Positions 52,191-62,057 of a stretch of 64,000 bases of DNA are shown piece after piece. Under the pieces are notes generated by a model. That model had not been told where the DNA came from, did not search any database, and saw only the letters and a list, made by a program, of their open reading frames with translations. The DNA comes from Leuconostoc mesenteroides subsp. mesenteroides ATCC 8293 (GTDB lineage Bacteria > Bacillota > Bacilli > Lactobacillales > Lactobacillaceae). The first letter of the stretch is position 1; every line of letters begins with the position of its first letter. The stretch lies in the NCBI RefSeq assembly GCF_000014445.1, contig NC_008531.1:465001-529000 (forward strand), read 5' to 3'. Made by a program: the position numbers and the translations under genes.

Positions 52191-53729
52191 ATGGAGTATA
52201 TGATAGGAGTTGATATCGGCACGACATCAACGAAGGCAGTTCTGTTTGATGATAAGAACGTTGTCGTAGCAAGTGCGAATAAAAGTTATGCTTTGTACCG
52301 TGATTTGCCTGATATGGCTGAAGAAGATCTTGATGAACTTTTTGAGGCATTGGTTTCCGCATTATCAGAGGTTGTACGTGTAGCTGATTTGAATAAAGGT
52401 AATCAGATTACTGCCGTATCATTTAGTTCAGCAATGCACTCATTAATTGCATTTGATGAAGATTGGAACCCATTGACACGCGCCATTACTTGGGCAGATA
52501 CGCGTGCGGTGAAATACACCGAAGAATTGAAGGCCAACGGTATAGGCCAACAAATTTATAAAAATACCGGTACACCTATCCATCCAATGGCGCCATTGTC
52601 CAAGCTATTATGGTTAAAATCAGAACATACTGATATTTATCAAAAAGCAGCGCATTATTTGGGCATTAAGGAATACTTATTCCATCGACTTTTTGGTTCA
52701 AATAAGATGGACATTTCTATTGCTTCTGGAACTGGTTTGTTCAACATTTTTAATTTGGATTGGGATGACCAAGCCTTGTCAGTAACTGGTGTTCGTAAAG
52801 AACAGCTGCCACAACCAGTTGAACCTTATGAATACGAAACAAGTATGTTTGAAAAATATGCTGCGTTGATTGGTCTTCCAGCAAACACACCATTTGTTTA
52901 CGGTGCCGGTGATGGGCCACTTTCAAACCTAGGTGTTAACGCAGTTAAACCTGGTGTTGCGGCAATTACAATTGGTACTTCAGGTGCTATTCGAGTCGTG
53001 TCAGAGCAACCGGTTATCGACCCTAAAGGTCGTACGTTCACCTATGCTTTGGATAAAGATAATTGGGTTGTGGGTGGTCCTGTTAATAATGGTGGGGATG
53101 TCTTCCGTTGGGCACGTGATAATATGTTTGATGCTGAAAAATCAACAGCTGCCTTACTTGGAAAAGATTCCTATGATTTGTTAACGGAAATTGCCGAGCG
53201 TATTCCAGCTGGGTCCGAGGGGTTGATTTTTCATCCATACCTAGGTGGTGAACGTGCACCAATTTGGGATGCCAATGCGCGAGGATCGTTCTTTGGTCTT
53301 AATCATGGGCATACGCGTGCACATATGTTACGCGCAGTATTAGAAGGTATTACTTTTAATGTGTTTATGGTTAGCTTGGCACTCGAAGAAGTTGTAGGTG
53401 ATTTGAAATCAATCCAAGCAACGGGTGGCTTCGCACGCTCACCACTATGGCGGCAAATGTTTGCGGATATTTTTGAACAACCTGTCACAGTTCCAGAGGC
53501 ATTTGAATCTGGGGCGCTGGCCGCAGTTATTGTTGCACAAAAAGCACTAGGAAAAATTGATAGTTTATATGAGATTGAGAAATACATTGGGGCAGCTAAT
53601 ACGTATTTTCCTGAGCCAAAAAACTTTGAAGCCTATCGAGAATTAGCACCAATCTTTATCCGATTATCTCGTCAATTGCAGACAGAATATCAAAATATTG
53701 CTAATTATCAAAGGAAGCATTCAAAATAG
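52191..53729 (+). CDS. gntK: Gluconate kinase (FGGY family)
   Basis: Phosphorylates gluconate to 6-phosphogluconate, the substrate of Gnd. The 512 residues have the FGGY N-terminal ATPase fold (MIGVDIGTTSTKAVLFDD), substrate-site SFSSAMHSLIAFD and TWADTRA, second-domain phosphate loops (ITIGTSGAIR; GGPVNNGGDVFRW) and ATGGFARSPLWRQM. Length fits GntK of Firmicutes. TGGAGGT precedes the ATG. Context (gnd upstream, gntP downstream) supports gluconate over xylulose or glycerol as substrate. Confidence 0.93.
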   Translation: MEYMIGVDIGTTSTKAVLFDDKNVVVASANKSYALYRDLPDMAEEDLDELFEALVSALSEVVRVADLNKGNQITAVSFSSAMHSLIAFDEDWNPLTRAITWADTRAVKYTEELKANGIGQQIYKNTGTPIHPMAPLSKLLWLKSEHTDIYQKAAHYLGIKEYLFHRLFGSNKMDISIASGTGLFNIFNLDWDDQALSVTGVRKEQLPQPVEPYEYETSMFEKYAALIGLPANTPFVYGAGDGPLSNLGVNAVKPGVAAITIGTSGAIRVVSEQPVIDPKGRTFTYALDKDNWVVGGPVNNGGDVFRWARDNMFDAEKSTAALLGKDSYDLLTEIAERIPAGSEGLIFHPYLGGERAPIWDANARGSFFGLNHGHTRAHMLRAVLEGITFNVFMVSLALEEVVGDLKSIQATGGFARSPLWRQMFADIFEQPVTVPEAFESGALAAVIVAQKALGKIDSLYEIEKYIGAANTYFPEPKNFEAYRELAPIFIRLSRQLQTEYQNIANYQRKHSK

Positions 53730-53780
53730 TTTAGTAAATAGTTACTGAGTATGAGTGGGGGAAGAATGTATTTGTAAATG

Positions 53781-53818
53781 AAAAGGAGATAACGGTCAGA
53801 GACCGTTAATGCAAGTAG
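53781..53818 (+). promoter_or_regulatory. Shine-Dalgarno, hairpin, ATG arrangement before gntP
   Basis: AAAAGGAG (53781-53788) is separated from ATG 53819 by a hairpin TAACGGTC / GACCGTTA (53790-53797 / 53801-53808, 3-base loop) and 10 bases. An ATG at 53809 is out of frame. Confidence 0.6.
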
Positions 53819-55201
53819 ATGGAATTTGTTATGTTGATTGTGTCAATTTTGATTTTGCTTATTTTGATTGCAAAGTTAAAGTTAAACACATTTGTTTCAC
53901 TAATTATTACTGCTTTTATTCTTGCCTTGTTGCTTGGCATGAAGCCCATGGAGATACCAAGTGCCGTGCTTGGTAGTGAAGGAGTAGGAAATATTCTTGG
54001 TCCAAACTCGGTAATCTTTATTTTTGGTGGTATGATTGGTCGTTTAGTCGCTGATGCAGGTGGATCATACCGTATTGCCAAAACATTGATTGATTGGTTT
54101 GGTGTTAAGCGTCTGCAGTGGGCAGTATTGATCGCATCGTTTATTATTGGTATCTCAATGATTTTTGGTGTTGGTATGGTGTTGTTAATTCCAATCGTAT
54201 TTGCTGTTGCTATTGAAGCTGGCGTGCCATTGCTTTACTTAGGTATCTCAATGACAGCTGCCTTAAGTTCGGCACAAGGATTTTTGCCACCACAGCCGGC
54301 GCCAACAGCTGTTGCCTCAGCTTTAGGTGCTAATATTGGAATGATGTTGATTTTTGGTTTGATTGTATCAGTAATTACTGCAGTTGTGGCCGGCCCAGCA
54401 TTTACAAAATTAGCACAAAAATATGCACCAGATGCTTTTCAATTTAAAACAGAAATTGAAGCAGTTGGACCCGCAAAAAAGTATGACTTGGATGCGACAC
54501 CAAAGTTCGGTTTGTCCGTACTAACTTCTGTCTTTCCATTGATATTCATGATCATTGCTACAATTTATAAGTTAATTTACACAGGTGGTGTAACGCCAAA
54601 GAACCCAAATACAATTGATCAAATTGTCGAGTTTGTGGCTAATCCTGCAGTAGCTATGACAATCGCACTAGTTTTTGCTATTTTTACAATGGGTATTTGG
54701 CAAAAGAAAACAATGGTTGAAGTAGGAAAATCATTGAACGAAGGAATGTCAGCTGTTGCTGGAATTTTGTTAATTGTTGGTGGTGGTGGCGCCTTGCGTG
54801 GTGTCTTGGTTACCTCGGGGTTGTCTGACAAGATTGCGACGATTTTCCAAGCTGGTGGTGCCATGAGTCCGATTGCTATTGTTTTGTTTGCTTGGGCTGT
54901 TGCGGCAGTCTTACGAGTTTCAGTTGGTTCAGCTACAGTGGCTGGTATGACTGCGGCGGGGATTGTTACGGGTATTTTAGCCGCCAATCCTGGTAACACA
55001 TTATTGCCAGTATTCGTAGCGTTAGCTATTGGTGCCGGGTCATTAATAGCTTCACACGTGAACGATGCAGGATTTTGGATTTTTAAAGAATTTTTCGACT
55101 TATCAGTTAAGCAGACATTCCAAATTTGGACTGTTTTGGAAACAATTATTTCCGTAACTGGTTTGATTATTATTTTGATTTTAACGTCAGTATTTGCTTA
55201 A
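53819..55201 (+). CDS. gntP: Gluconate:proton symporter (GntP family)
   Basis: Membrane permease of 460 residues with about 12-14 hydrophobic segments. LKLNTFVSLIITAFILALLLGM, LGSEGVGNILGPNSVIFIFGGMIGRLVADAGG and the loop QGFLPPQPAPTAVASALGANIG are characteristic of GntP transporters; ASHVNDAGFWIFKEFFDLSV is the C-terminal signature. It completes the gluconate set with gntK and gnd. The ribosome site is 30 bases upstream behind a hairpin; Met5 (53831) has no better one. Closed by a strong terminator. Confidence 0.94.
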   Translation: MEFVMLIVSILILLILIAKLKLNTFVSLIITAFILALLLGMKPMEIPSAVLGSEGVGNILGPNSVIFIFGGMIGRLVADAGGSYRIAKTLIDWFGVKRLQWAVLIASFIIGISMIFGVGMVLLIPIVFAVAIEAGVPLLYLGISMTAALSSAQGFLPPQPAPTAVASALGANIGMMLIFGLIVSVITAVVAGPAFTKLAQKYAPDAFQFKTEIEAVGPAKKYDLDATPKFGLSVLTSVFPLIFMIIATIYKLIYTGGVTPKNPNTIDQIVEFVANPAVAMTIALVFAIFTMGIWQKKTMVEVGKSLNEGMSAVAGILLIVGGGGALRGVLVTSGLSDKIATIFQAGGAMSPIAIVLFAWAVAAVLRVSVGSATVAGMTAAGIVTGILAANPGNTLLPVFVALAIGAGSLIASHVNDAGFWIFKEFFDLSVKQTFQIWTVLETIISVTGLIIILILTSVFA

Positions 55202-55240
55202 ATTAAAAATGCTATTCCGATTGGAATAGCATTTTTAATT
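55201..55240 (+). terminator. Terminator after gntP
   Basis: AATTAAAAATGCTATTCC / GGAATAGCATTTTTAATT, perfect 18-base arms with a 4-base centre. Confidence 0.9.
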
Positions 55241-55358
55241 TGGAAAGGTGGTAAGTAACAGATTTATTCTATTAAACTTTATCGAAACGCTATTTTATTA
55301 TCAAAATCCAACGAAAATAATAATTTGATTGGCATAATCATTCCTTATATGGGAAACG

Positions 55359-55387
55359 TTGACAATAAAATTAGAAAATGTTAATAT
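55359..55387 (+). promoter_or_regulatory. Promoter of the amino acid permease gene
   Basis: TTGACA, 17-base spacer, TAATAT, 38 bases before the ATG. Confidence 0.8.
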
Positions 55388-55424
55388 ATTAAAGTAACTT
55401 TTATAGAGTTGAAGGGATAAACAT

Positions 55425-56855
55425 ATGTCAGAATCAAAAACAAGAACAGGGTGGCTACATAAAGCGACTCCTGCTAGTTTTACCACTAGTGATCGACATC
55501 TACGTAAGACGTTAGGTGTTAAAGAAATGTTAGCTTTAGGTATTGGGACTATCGTATCTACAGCTATCTTTACCTTACCAGGTATTGTTGCAGCTAACCA
55601 TGCTGGACCAGCGGTTGCAATTTCATTCGTAATTGCGGCAATTGTTTCAGGACTTGCTGCGTTTGCTTATGCGGAGTTTGCTTCGGCATTACCATTTGCC
55701 GGATCAGCTTATTCTTGGGCAAACGTTGTCTTTGGTGAAGTATTTGGCTGGATTGCCGGTTGGGCACTTTTGGCGGAATATTTCATTGCTGTCGCTTTCG
55801 TGGCTTCAGGGTGGTCAGCAAACTTCAAATTATTCCTTGGCTCACATAACTTAGTATTGCCAAAGGCTTTGGCTGGTTCATTTGCTGCTGGAAATGGCGG
55901 TGTCATTGACATAGCTTCACTATTTGCGGTTTTGATTGTCGCAGTATTGCTATGGCGCGGAACAAACACGACGGCTCGTGTTGAAAATGTGCTGGTTGTT
56001 GGTAAAGTATTAGTTATCTTAATCTTTATTGGTGTTGGTTTAACAGCTATTCACCCTGGTAATTATGTACCATTTATACCTGCTCATAAGGCAGGCACTG
56101 ATTTTGGTGGTTGGTCGGGTATATTCGCAGGTGCTTCACAAATTTTCTTAGCCTACATTGGATTTGATTCAATTGCTGCTAGTTCAGCTGAAGCAAAGGA
56201 TCCCAAAAAGACCATGCCTCGAGGTATCATTGGTTCATTAATTGTAGCAACAATCCTTTTCGTGACAGTAGCGCTTGTATTAGTTGGTATGTTCCACTAT
56301 ACAGAGTATAAAGACAATGCCGCTCCTGCTGCCTGGGCATTATTGCACTCAGGTCATGAATTTACATCTAATTTGTTATCAGTGGTTGCCTTAATCGGTA
56401 TGTTTACAGCAATTATTGGTATGATGCTGGCTGGTTCACGATTGCTTTACGCCTTCGGTCGTGACGGTTTGTTACCAAGTTTCTTAGGAAAAGTTAATGA
56501 TAAAGGATTACCTAACAATGCTTTGTTAGTATTGTCAGTCATTGCTATCTTGATTGGATCAGTATTTAGCTTTACTGAATTAGCTGGTTTGATCTCTGCC
56601 GGTACATTGATTGCCTTTATCATTGTTTCTCTTGGTATTTATGCATTACGTCCTCGTGAAGGTAAAGATATACAAGAACCTGGCTTCAAAATGCCATTTT
56701 ACCCAGTGATGCCAGCATTGGCCGCATTGGGATCTGGATTTATTTTCTATGAGTTGGATAATCAAGCAAAGATTTATGCCTTTGGTTGGTTTGTGGTCGG
56801 TATAATCATTTATGCCGTTTACGGTTCTAAGCATAGTAAGTTGTCTCAAAAATAA
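55425..56855 (+). CDS. Amino acid permease (APC family, CAT/YfnA-like)
   Basis: Membrane transporter of 476 residues with about 12 to 14 hydrophobic segments. The start HLRKTLGVKEMLALGIGTIVSTAIFTLPG and AAIVSGLAAFAYAEFASALPFAGSAYSW, then GFDSIAASSAEAKDPKKTMPRGI, are typical of the cationic amino acid transporter branch. The true substrate is unknown; its neighbour, an isoleucine 2-epimerase-like enzyme, makes branched-chain amino acids a candidate. GAAGGGAT precedes the ATG. Confidence 0.87.
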   Translation: MSESKTRTGWLHKATPASFTTSDRHLRKTLGVKEMLALGIGTIVSTAIFTLPGIVAANHAGPAVAISFVIAAIVSGLAAFAYAEFASALPFAGSAYSWANVVFGEVFGWIAGWALLAEYFIAVAFVASGWSANFKLFLGSHNLVLPKALAGSFAAGNGGVIDIASLFAVLIVAVLLWRGTNTTARVENVLVVGKVLVILIFIGVGLTAIHPGNYVPFIPAHKAGTDFGGWSGIFAGASQIFLAYIGFDSIAASSAEAKDPKKTMPRGIIGSLIVATILFVTVALVLVGMFHYTEYKDNAAPAAWALLHSGHEFTSNLLSVVALIGMFTAIIGMMLAGSRLLYAFGRDGLLPSFLGKVNDKGLPNNALLVLSVIAILIGSVFSFTELAGLISAGTLIAFIIVSLGIYALRPREGKDIQEPGFKMPFYPVMPALAALGSGFIFYELDNQAKIYAFGWFVVGIIIYAVYGSKHSKLSQK

Positions 56856-56861
56856 TCTAAC

Positions 56862-56889
56862 AAAAAGTCCTGAATTTACAGGGCTTTTC
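56862..56889 (+). terminator. Terminator after the permease gene
   Basis: AAAAGTCCTG / CAGGGCTTTT (one T-G pair), 6-base loop, T run. Confidence 0.75.
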
Positions 56890-56929
56890 TTGTATATAAA
56901 TCTAAAAATAAATGTGAAAGCTGCTAAAA

Positions 56930-58264
56930 ATGTCAAAAAATAAAGAGATTTTAGAAGAAGAAAAAATTCACTTGGCAAATGCAACGCGGGTTAAATATTT
57001 TGATATTGTCATTGATCACGGAAAAGGAGCCATTATTACGGATGCAGATGGGCATGAGTATATTGACTTATTGGCTAGTGCAAGTGCCACTAATACAGGT
57101 CATTCACATCCAAAGGTTGTGGAAGCAATTACTAGCCAAGCTCAAAAATTAATTCAGTATACGCCTGCATATTTTGCTAACACGGTGACTGCAAAATTAG
57201 CTGATCGCTTAGTGAATGTAGCACCAGGAAACTTCCAAAAACAAGTTGCTTTTGGTAATTCGGGATCGGATGCAAACGATGCGATTATCAAGTTTGCCCG
57301 TGGATATACTGGGCGACAATATGTTGTCAGTTTTACGGGTGCTTATCACGGTTCCACATATGGTTCGCTTTCTATCTCAGGAGTCAGCTTGAATATGACT
57401 CGAAAAATTGGGCCACTATTGCCAAACACGGTGAAAGTACCTTTTCCTGATCAGACGCAACGAATAGCCGGAGAAAGCGACAATGATTTTTCCGAACGTT
57501 TATTTAAACAGTTTAAATTACCATTTGAGACTTATTTACCAGCAGATGAAGTGGCGTTAGTTATTATTGAACCTATTCAAGGTGATGGTGGAATTATCAA
57601 AGCACCACAACATTATGTTGAATTGGTTTATGAGTTTACACGTGAACATGGCATTGTTTTTGCTGTCGATGAGGTTAATCAAGGCCTTGGACGAACTGGT
57701 AAAATGTGGTCAATTGATCATTTTGGAATTGCCCCAGATTTAATGAGTGTTGGTAAATCGATTGCCAGTGGATTGCCTTTAAGTGCAGTTATTGGGCGCA
57801 AAGAAATTATGGACAGTCTGCAAGCACCAGCTAATGTTTACACGACCGCTGGTAACCCAGTAACAGCAGCGGCAGCGCTAGCAACGCTAGACGTTATTGA
57901 AGAGGAGAACTTAGTTGCACGTTCTCGACAACTGGGTGAGTTGGCTAAAGCATTCTTTGAGTCTGCTGCTAAACGTTATGCCTTTATTGGAGATGTCCGT
58001 TTATATGGTTTGAATGGTGGTATTGATATTATCAATGATCATGGTGAACCTGATAATGAGGCAACTAATAAGTTAATTTATCGTATTTTTGAGTTAGGGG
58101 CGATTATGATTAGCCTAAGAGGAAACACCTTGCGTTTTCAACCCCCACTAGTTATTCAAGAAGAGGAGTTGCAGCGCGCCTTTGAAATATTAGAAAAAGC
58201 ATTTTCTGATTTAGCGTCGGGTAAAATTGCATTACCAAAAACTGATAATCACATTGGTTGGTAA
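56930..58264 (+). CDS. PLP-dependent class III aminotransferase fold, probable isoleucine 2-epimerase
   Basis: A 444-residue fold-type I PLP protein. DLLASASATNTGHSHPKV, VAFGNSGSDANDAIIKFARGYTGRQYVVSF, EPIQGDGGIIKAP, VDEVNQGLGRTGKMW and VGKSIASGLPLSAVIG (PLP lysine) match, as I recall it, the branched-chain amino acid racemase (isoleucine 2-epimerase) of Lactobacillus buchneri along its length, including the end IGW. That enzyme makes D-allo-isoleucine and D-valine. A 4-aminobutyrate or ornithine aminotransferase is the fallback. Shine-Dalgarno is weak. It follows an amino acid permease, but a terminator lies between. Confidence 0.8.
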   Translation: MSKNKEILEEEKIHLANATRVKYFDIVIDHGKGAIITDADGHEYIDLLASASATNTGHSHPKVVEAITSQAQKLIQYTPAYFANTVTAKLADRLVNVAPGNFQKQVAFGNSGSDANDAIIKFARGYTGRQYVVSFTGAYHGSTYGSLSISGVSLNMTRKIGPLLPNTVKVPFPDQTQRIAGESDNDFSERLFKQFKLPFETYLPADEVALVIIEPIQGDGGIIKAPQHYVELVYEFTREHGIVFAVDEVNQGLGRTGKMWSIDHFGIAPDLMSVGKSIASGLPLSAVIGRKEIMDSLQAPANVYTTAGNPVTAAAALATLDVIEEENLVARSRQLGELAKAFFESAAKRYAFIGDVRLYGLNGGIDIINDHGEPDNEATNKLIYRIFELGAIMISLRGNTLRFQPPLVIQEEELQRAFEILEKAFSDLASGKIALPKTDNHIGW

Positions 58265-58266
58265 TA

Positions 58267-58275
58267 TGATATAAT
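58267..58275 (+). promoter_or_regulatory. Extended -10 promoter of the alaS leader
   Basis: TGATATAAT (TGN + TATAAT) just after the epimerase stop; predicted start near 58282. Confidence 0.55.
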
Positions 58276-58281
58276 GATTAG

Positions 58282-58495
58282 GAATTCTGGACATACGAAT
58301 TAGCCGTCCGTCAGTTAGAAATGTGCTGGGTGATGAAAAGCACACGTTGGCTTTTTTGCGCTACCAGACTTAATTGTGATTGAAAAATCACCGCTGCTCA
58401 GCGTTATGAGACATAAAGGTAAAGATTTTATTCAAGATCATTACAAATTGCGGTGGTACCACGGTAGAGCGTCCGCACTTTGTTTTGGTCTTTTT
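58282..58495 (+). ncRNA. T-box leader of alaS (specifier GCT, Ala)
   Basis: Stem I base TTCTGG / CCAGA, AGCC / GGCT upper stem, distal hairpin TGTGC..GGGTGATGAAA..GCACA, and specifier GCT at 58360-58362. The T-box motif GCGGTGGTACCACGG is at 58450-58464, followed by GAGCGTCCGCA and a T-rich stretch. Uncharged tRNA-Ala should allow read-through into alaS. Confidence 0.9.
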
Positions 58496-58520
58496 ATATT
58501 ATTTAAGGAGAAAATTTTTT

Positions 58521-61202
58521 ATGAAAGACTTGAGTTCAGCAGAAATTCGCCAAATGTTTTTAGATTTTTTTGCTTCGAAGGGTCACGAAGTTGTACCTTC
58601 AAAAAATCTAATTCCGCAAGATGATCCAACATTGTTATGGATTAATTCCGGTGTTGCGACTTTAAAAAAATATTTTGATGGTACAGTAGTCCCAAATAAT
58701 CCACGTATCACCAATTCTCAAAAGGCAATTCGTACCAATGATATCGAAAACGTTGGAAAAACAGCTCGACATCATACACTTTTTGAAATGATGGGCAACT
58801 TTTCAATTGGTGATTATTTTAAAGAACAAGCAATTCCTTGGGCTTGGGAGTTATTGACTAGTCCTGAGTGGTATGGCTTAGATGCTGAAAAATTGTATGT
58901 AACTGTGTATCCTAAAGATCAGGAAGCCAGAAAAATTTGGGAAGAAAAAACTAGCTTGCCGGATGGTCACATTTATGAAGTTGAAGACAACTTTTGGGAC
59001 ATTGGGGAGGGACCTTCTGGCCCTGATTCTGAAATATTCTTTGATCGTGGCAGTTCATTTCAAGATTTACCTGATGATGATCCAGAAATGTATCCGGGTG
59101 GTGAAAATGAACGTTATCTAGAAATTTGGAATCTTGTTTTCTCTCAATTTAATCATTTACCAGGATTAACAGATAATTCACAATACCCTGAGTTACCGCA
59201 CAAAAACATTGATACTGGTATGGGGCTTGAACGTGTCGTATCTGTTTTCCAAAATGGCCGCACTAACTTTGATACAGACTTGTTTTTACCTATCATTCGG
59301 GCCACAGAGAAATTATCAAATCAATTTACCTATGATGATAGCCAAGATTCAGAGGTCAATACGAGCTTTAAAGTAATTGCCGACCATATTCGTGCAATAA
59401 CGTTTGCAATTGGGGATGGGGCTTTGCCTTCAAACGAGGGACGTGGATATGTCATTCGTCGCTTGTTGCGCCGCGCAGTTTTGCATGGACAAAAATTAGG
59501 CATTAAAGGACAGTTTTTAACTAACTTGGTACCAATTGTTGGGGACATCATGGAAAGCTACTACCCAGAAGTTAAAGCCAACACTGCCAAGATTCAAAAG
59601 ACTGTTGCTGCTGAAGAAAAGCGTTTTAATGCAACATTAACAGGCGGACTTTCTTTGTTGAATGATGTGATTAAAGAAGCTAAAAAGACGGGTCAGACAC
59701 AAATTAGTGGTGCTGATGCCTTCAAATTATCTGATACTTATGGATTCCCACTTGAGTTGACGCAAGAGCAAGCTGAAGATGCTGGGTTGACAGTGGATGT
59801 GGATAGATACAATGATGAGTTGCAAGCGCAACGCGTTCGCGCTCGTGCTGCACGCTCTAATACTAAGTCAATGGGCGTTCAAAATGCTGTATTAACTGAT
59901 TTGCGTGTCGATTCAAAGTATGTCGGTTGGTCCCAAACTGAAGTCAATCATGCGGAAATCGTTGCTATTATTGGCGAAGATGAACAAGGTGTTGATGCGC
60001 TATTGGATAATGCTGATGTTGATGCTACCGTACAAGTAGCCTTTGATGTAACACCTTTTTATGCCGAAATGGGCGGACAAGTGCCTGACTTTGGTGATGT
60101 TTTGAATACCAATGGAGATGTGATTGCTCATGTGACAGATGTTCAAACAGCTCCAAACGGACAACATATTCATACTGTTGATGTCATTTCAAGCTTTACT
60201 CTTGGTGATAAAGTAGATTTGAAGGTTGATATGGCACGTCATATCGCCGTATCCAAAAACCATACAGCAACGCATATGTTAGACCAATCATTACGTAATG
60301 TACTTGGCGGTGATGTTCATCAGGCGGGTTCATTAGTAGAACCGGAATATTTAAGGTTTGATTTCAATAATGAGGGACCCGTTTCAAGCGAAGATCTTGA
60401 TAAAATAGAATCGATGATGAATCAAGAAATTGCTAAGAACCTACCGGTTACTTGGTTAGAAACTGACATTGAGTCTGCGAAAAAATTAGGTGCAGTTGCC
60501 GTATTTGGTGAGAAATATGGTGATCAGGTCCGTGTTGTATCCATTGGTGACTTCAACAAAGAGTTTGATGGCGGTACTCATGCTAACTCAACCGCAGAGT
60601 TAGGTCTGTTTAAAATAGTTAGTGAATCAGGAATTGGTGCAGGGGTACGCCGTATTGAAGCGGTAACTGGTCTACAAGCACTTTCACAATATAAGGCTCA
60701 GGAAAAAGCTTTGAAGGAAATAGCTACTGCTTTGAAAGCACAAAAACTGACCGATGCTCCGGAGAAAGTATATGATTTGCAAGCTGATTTACGTACGGTA
60801 CAGCGCCATGCCGAATCATTAGAAGCTAAATTAGCTAATGCTACAGCAGGTGAAATATTTAATGATGTAAAAACTGTCAATGGACATACTTATATTACTG
60901 CCCAGTTACAGGTTTCTGGCATGGATGGCTTACGACAAGTTGCGGATAACTGGAAAGAAAATTATCCATCGGATGTTTTGGTACTAGCAACCGTTGCTGA
61001 TGAAAAAGTAAGTTTGATTGTTGCTGCTGCTCCAGATGCTAATCAATCGGGCATTAAGGCCGGCGAACTTATTAAATCTATTGCACCACATATAGGTGGC
61101 GGTGGCGGTGGACGTCCGGATATGGCTCAAGCTGGTGGAAAAAAGCCTGCAGGTATTCCAGATGCATTTGCCGCAGTTTCGGCATTCTTAGCAGATAAGT
61201 AA
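58521..61202 (+). CDS. alaS: Alanyl-tRNA synthetase
   Basis: Class II synthetase charging tRNA-Ala. The 893 residues have the catalytic core ([53 protein letters not shown]), the editing domain with [11 protein letters not shown] and the distal Cys-less HANSTAELG, and the C-Ala domain with [20 protein letters not shown] 58521 is preceded by AAGGAG and begins [22 protein letters not shown], the family start; an upstream in-frame ATG lies in the T-box T tract. The order alaS-ireB-ruvX-DUF1292 is conserved in Firmicutes. Confidence 0.97.
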   Translation: MKDLSSAEIRQMFLDFFASKGHEVVPSKNLIPQDDPTLLWINSGVATLKKYFDGTVVPNNPRITNSQKAIRTNDIENVGKTARHHTLFEMMGNFSIGDYFKEQAIPWAWELLTSPEWYGLDAEKLYVTVYPKDQEARKIWEEKTSLPDGHIYEVEDNFWDIGEGPSGPDSEIFFDRGSSFQDLPDDDPEMYPGGENERYLEIWNLVFSQFNHLPGLTDNSQYPELPHKNIDTGMGLERVVSVFQNGRTNFDTDLFLPIIRATEKLSNQFTYDDSQDSEVNTSFKVIADHIRAITFAIGDGALPSNEGRGYVIRRLLRRAVLHGQKLGIKGQFLTNLVPIVGDIMESYYPEVKANTAKIQKTVAAEEKRFNATLTGGLSLLNDVIKEAKKTGQTQISGADAFKLSDTYGFPLELTQEQAEDAGLTVDVDRYNDELQAQRVRARAARSNTKSMGVQNAVLTDLRVDSKYVGWSQTEVNHAEIVAIIGEDEQGVDALLDNADVDATVQVAFDVTPFYAEMGGQVPDFGDVLNTNGDVIAHVTDVQTAPNGQHIHTVDVISSFTLGDKVDLKVDMARHIAVSKNHTATHMLDQSLRNVLGGDVHQAGSLVEPEYLRFDFNNEGPVSSEDLDKIESMMNQEIAKNLPVTWLETDIESAKKLGAVAVFGEKYGDQVRVVSIGDFNKEFDGGTHANSTAELGLFKIVSESGIGAGVRRIEAVTGLQALSQYKAQEKALKEIATALKAQKLTDAPEKVYDLQADLRTVQRHAESLEAKLANATAGEIFNDVKTVNGHTYITAQLQVSGMDGLRQVADNWKENYPSDVLVLATVADEKVSLIVAAAPDANQSGIKAGELIKSIAPHIGGGGGGRPDMAQAGGKKPAGIPDAFAAVSAFLADK

Positions 61203-61214
61203 CTTGTTTGTAAC

Positions 61215-61244
61215 TTGATTGATGTGATTATAGCGTAGTATAAT
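61215..61244 (+). promoter_or_regulatory. Promoter of ireB-ruvX
   Basis: TTGATT, 18-base spacer, TATAAT, 55 bases before ireB. Confidence 0.6.
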
Positions 61245-61298
61245 GAGTGAATAAACAAGGCAGTATGGAGATAATTTCTAAAGAAAGGAGCGTGTACT

Positions 61299-61550
61299 AT
61301 GACAGTAGGAGATGAAACAGCAATATTTGATTTTGGTAATCAAATGCCAAAAGATATCCATGAAACACTTGAGATTGTGTATAGTTCATTGGAAGAAAAA
61401 GGGTATAATCCAATTAATCAAATAGTTGGTTACTTGATGTCTGGCGATCCGGCCTATATTCCACGTTTAAATGACGCACGTAATTTAATTAAACGTCATG
61501 AACGCGATGAAATCATTGAAGAACTTGTACACGCCTATTTGAAAAAATAA
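61299..61550 (+). CDS. ireB: IreB family regulatory protein (UPF0297, YrzL)
   Basis: Small cytoplasmic protein of 83 residues; in Enterococcus IreB is a substrate of the Ser/Thr kinase IreK and modulates cephalosporin resistance. The sequence [15 protein letters not shown] and [20 protein letters not shown] with [20 protein letters not shown] is the full family pattern. The phosphorylation-relevant N-terminal Thr residues are present. AAAGGAGCG precedes the ATG. The stop overlaps ruvX (TAATG). Confidence 0.93.
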   Translation: MTVGDETAIFDFGNQMPKDIHETLEIVYSSLEEKGYNPINQIVGYLMSGDPAYIPRLNDARNLIKRHERDEIIEELVHAYLKK

Positions 61551-61981
61551 TGCGCATATTAGGACTAGATGTTGGTAGTCGAACAGTTGGTGTATCGGTT
61601 AGTGATCCGATGGGGTGGACAGCGCAAGGTGTTGAAATCATCCGCATCAACGAGGATGAAAAAGAATTTGGCATTGATCGGTTGGGAGAGATCATCAAAG
61701 AGAAAAACGCAACAGGTGTTGTTCTTGGTTTGCCAAAAAACATGAATAATAGTGAGGGACCACGTGCGGAAGCATCCCGAAACTATGCAAAGTTGATTGA
61801 GAAAACCTTTGGTTTACCAACTGATTTTCAGGATGAACGGTTAACTACGGTAGAAGCTGAGCGTATGCTCATTGAAGAAGCTAATATATCACGTAAAAAG
61901 CGAAAAAAAGTTATCGATAAAATAGCTGCTGAATTTATTTTACAAAATTATTTAGATTCGAAAGGCAAGTTAACCAAGTAG
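61550..61981 (+). CDS. ruvX: Holliday junction resolvase RuvX/YqgF
   Basis: RNase H-fold nuclease of 143 residues, implicated in Holliday-junction resolution or 16S rRNA 5' processing. It starts [27 protein letters not shown] with the first Asp, contains [18 protein letters not shown] and [19 protein letters not shown], and ends with [19 protein letters not shown]. One-base overlap with ireB suggests coupled translation. A terminator follows directly. Confidence 0.95.
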   Translation: MRILGLDVGSRTVGVSVSDPMGWTAQGVEIIRINEDEKEFGIDRLGEIIKEKNATGVVLGLPKNMNNSEGPRAEASRNYAKLIEKTFGLPTDFQDERLTTVEAERMLIEEANISRKKRKKVIDKIAAEFILQNYLDSKGKLTK

Positions 61982-62020
61982 AATAAAAGCCTTGTCCCTA
62001 TACGGAACAAGGCTTTTATT
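61982..62020 (+). terminator. Terminator after ruvX
   Basis: AATAAAAGCCTTGTCC / GGAACAAGGCTTTTATT (one bulge), directly followed by the TATAAT of the next gene. Confidence 0.85.
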
Positions 62021-62021
62021 G

Positions 62022-62027
62022 TATAAT
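62022..62027 (+). promoter_or_regulatory. -10 box of the DUF1292 gene
   Basis: TATAAT abuts the preceding terminator; any -35 box would lie within that hairpin. An ATG lies 6 bases downstream (62034). Confidence 0.45.
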
Positions 62028-62057
62028 GAACTTATGACATTTGATAAGGAAAAGAAG

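Noticed and set aside
54619-54999. Minus-strand open frame of 126 codons inside gntP
   Set aside because: Low-complexity antisense of a hydrophobic gene, without start signals.
55346-55364. GGGAAACGTTGACAA looked like a cre before the permease gene
   Set aside because: It fails the WTG start of the cre consensus.
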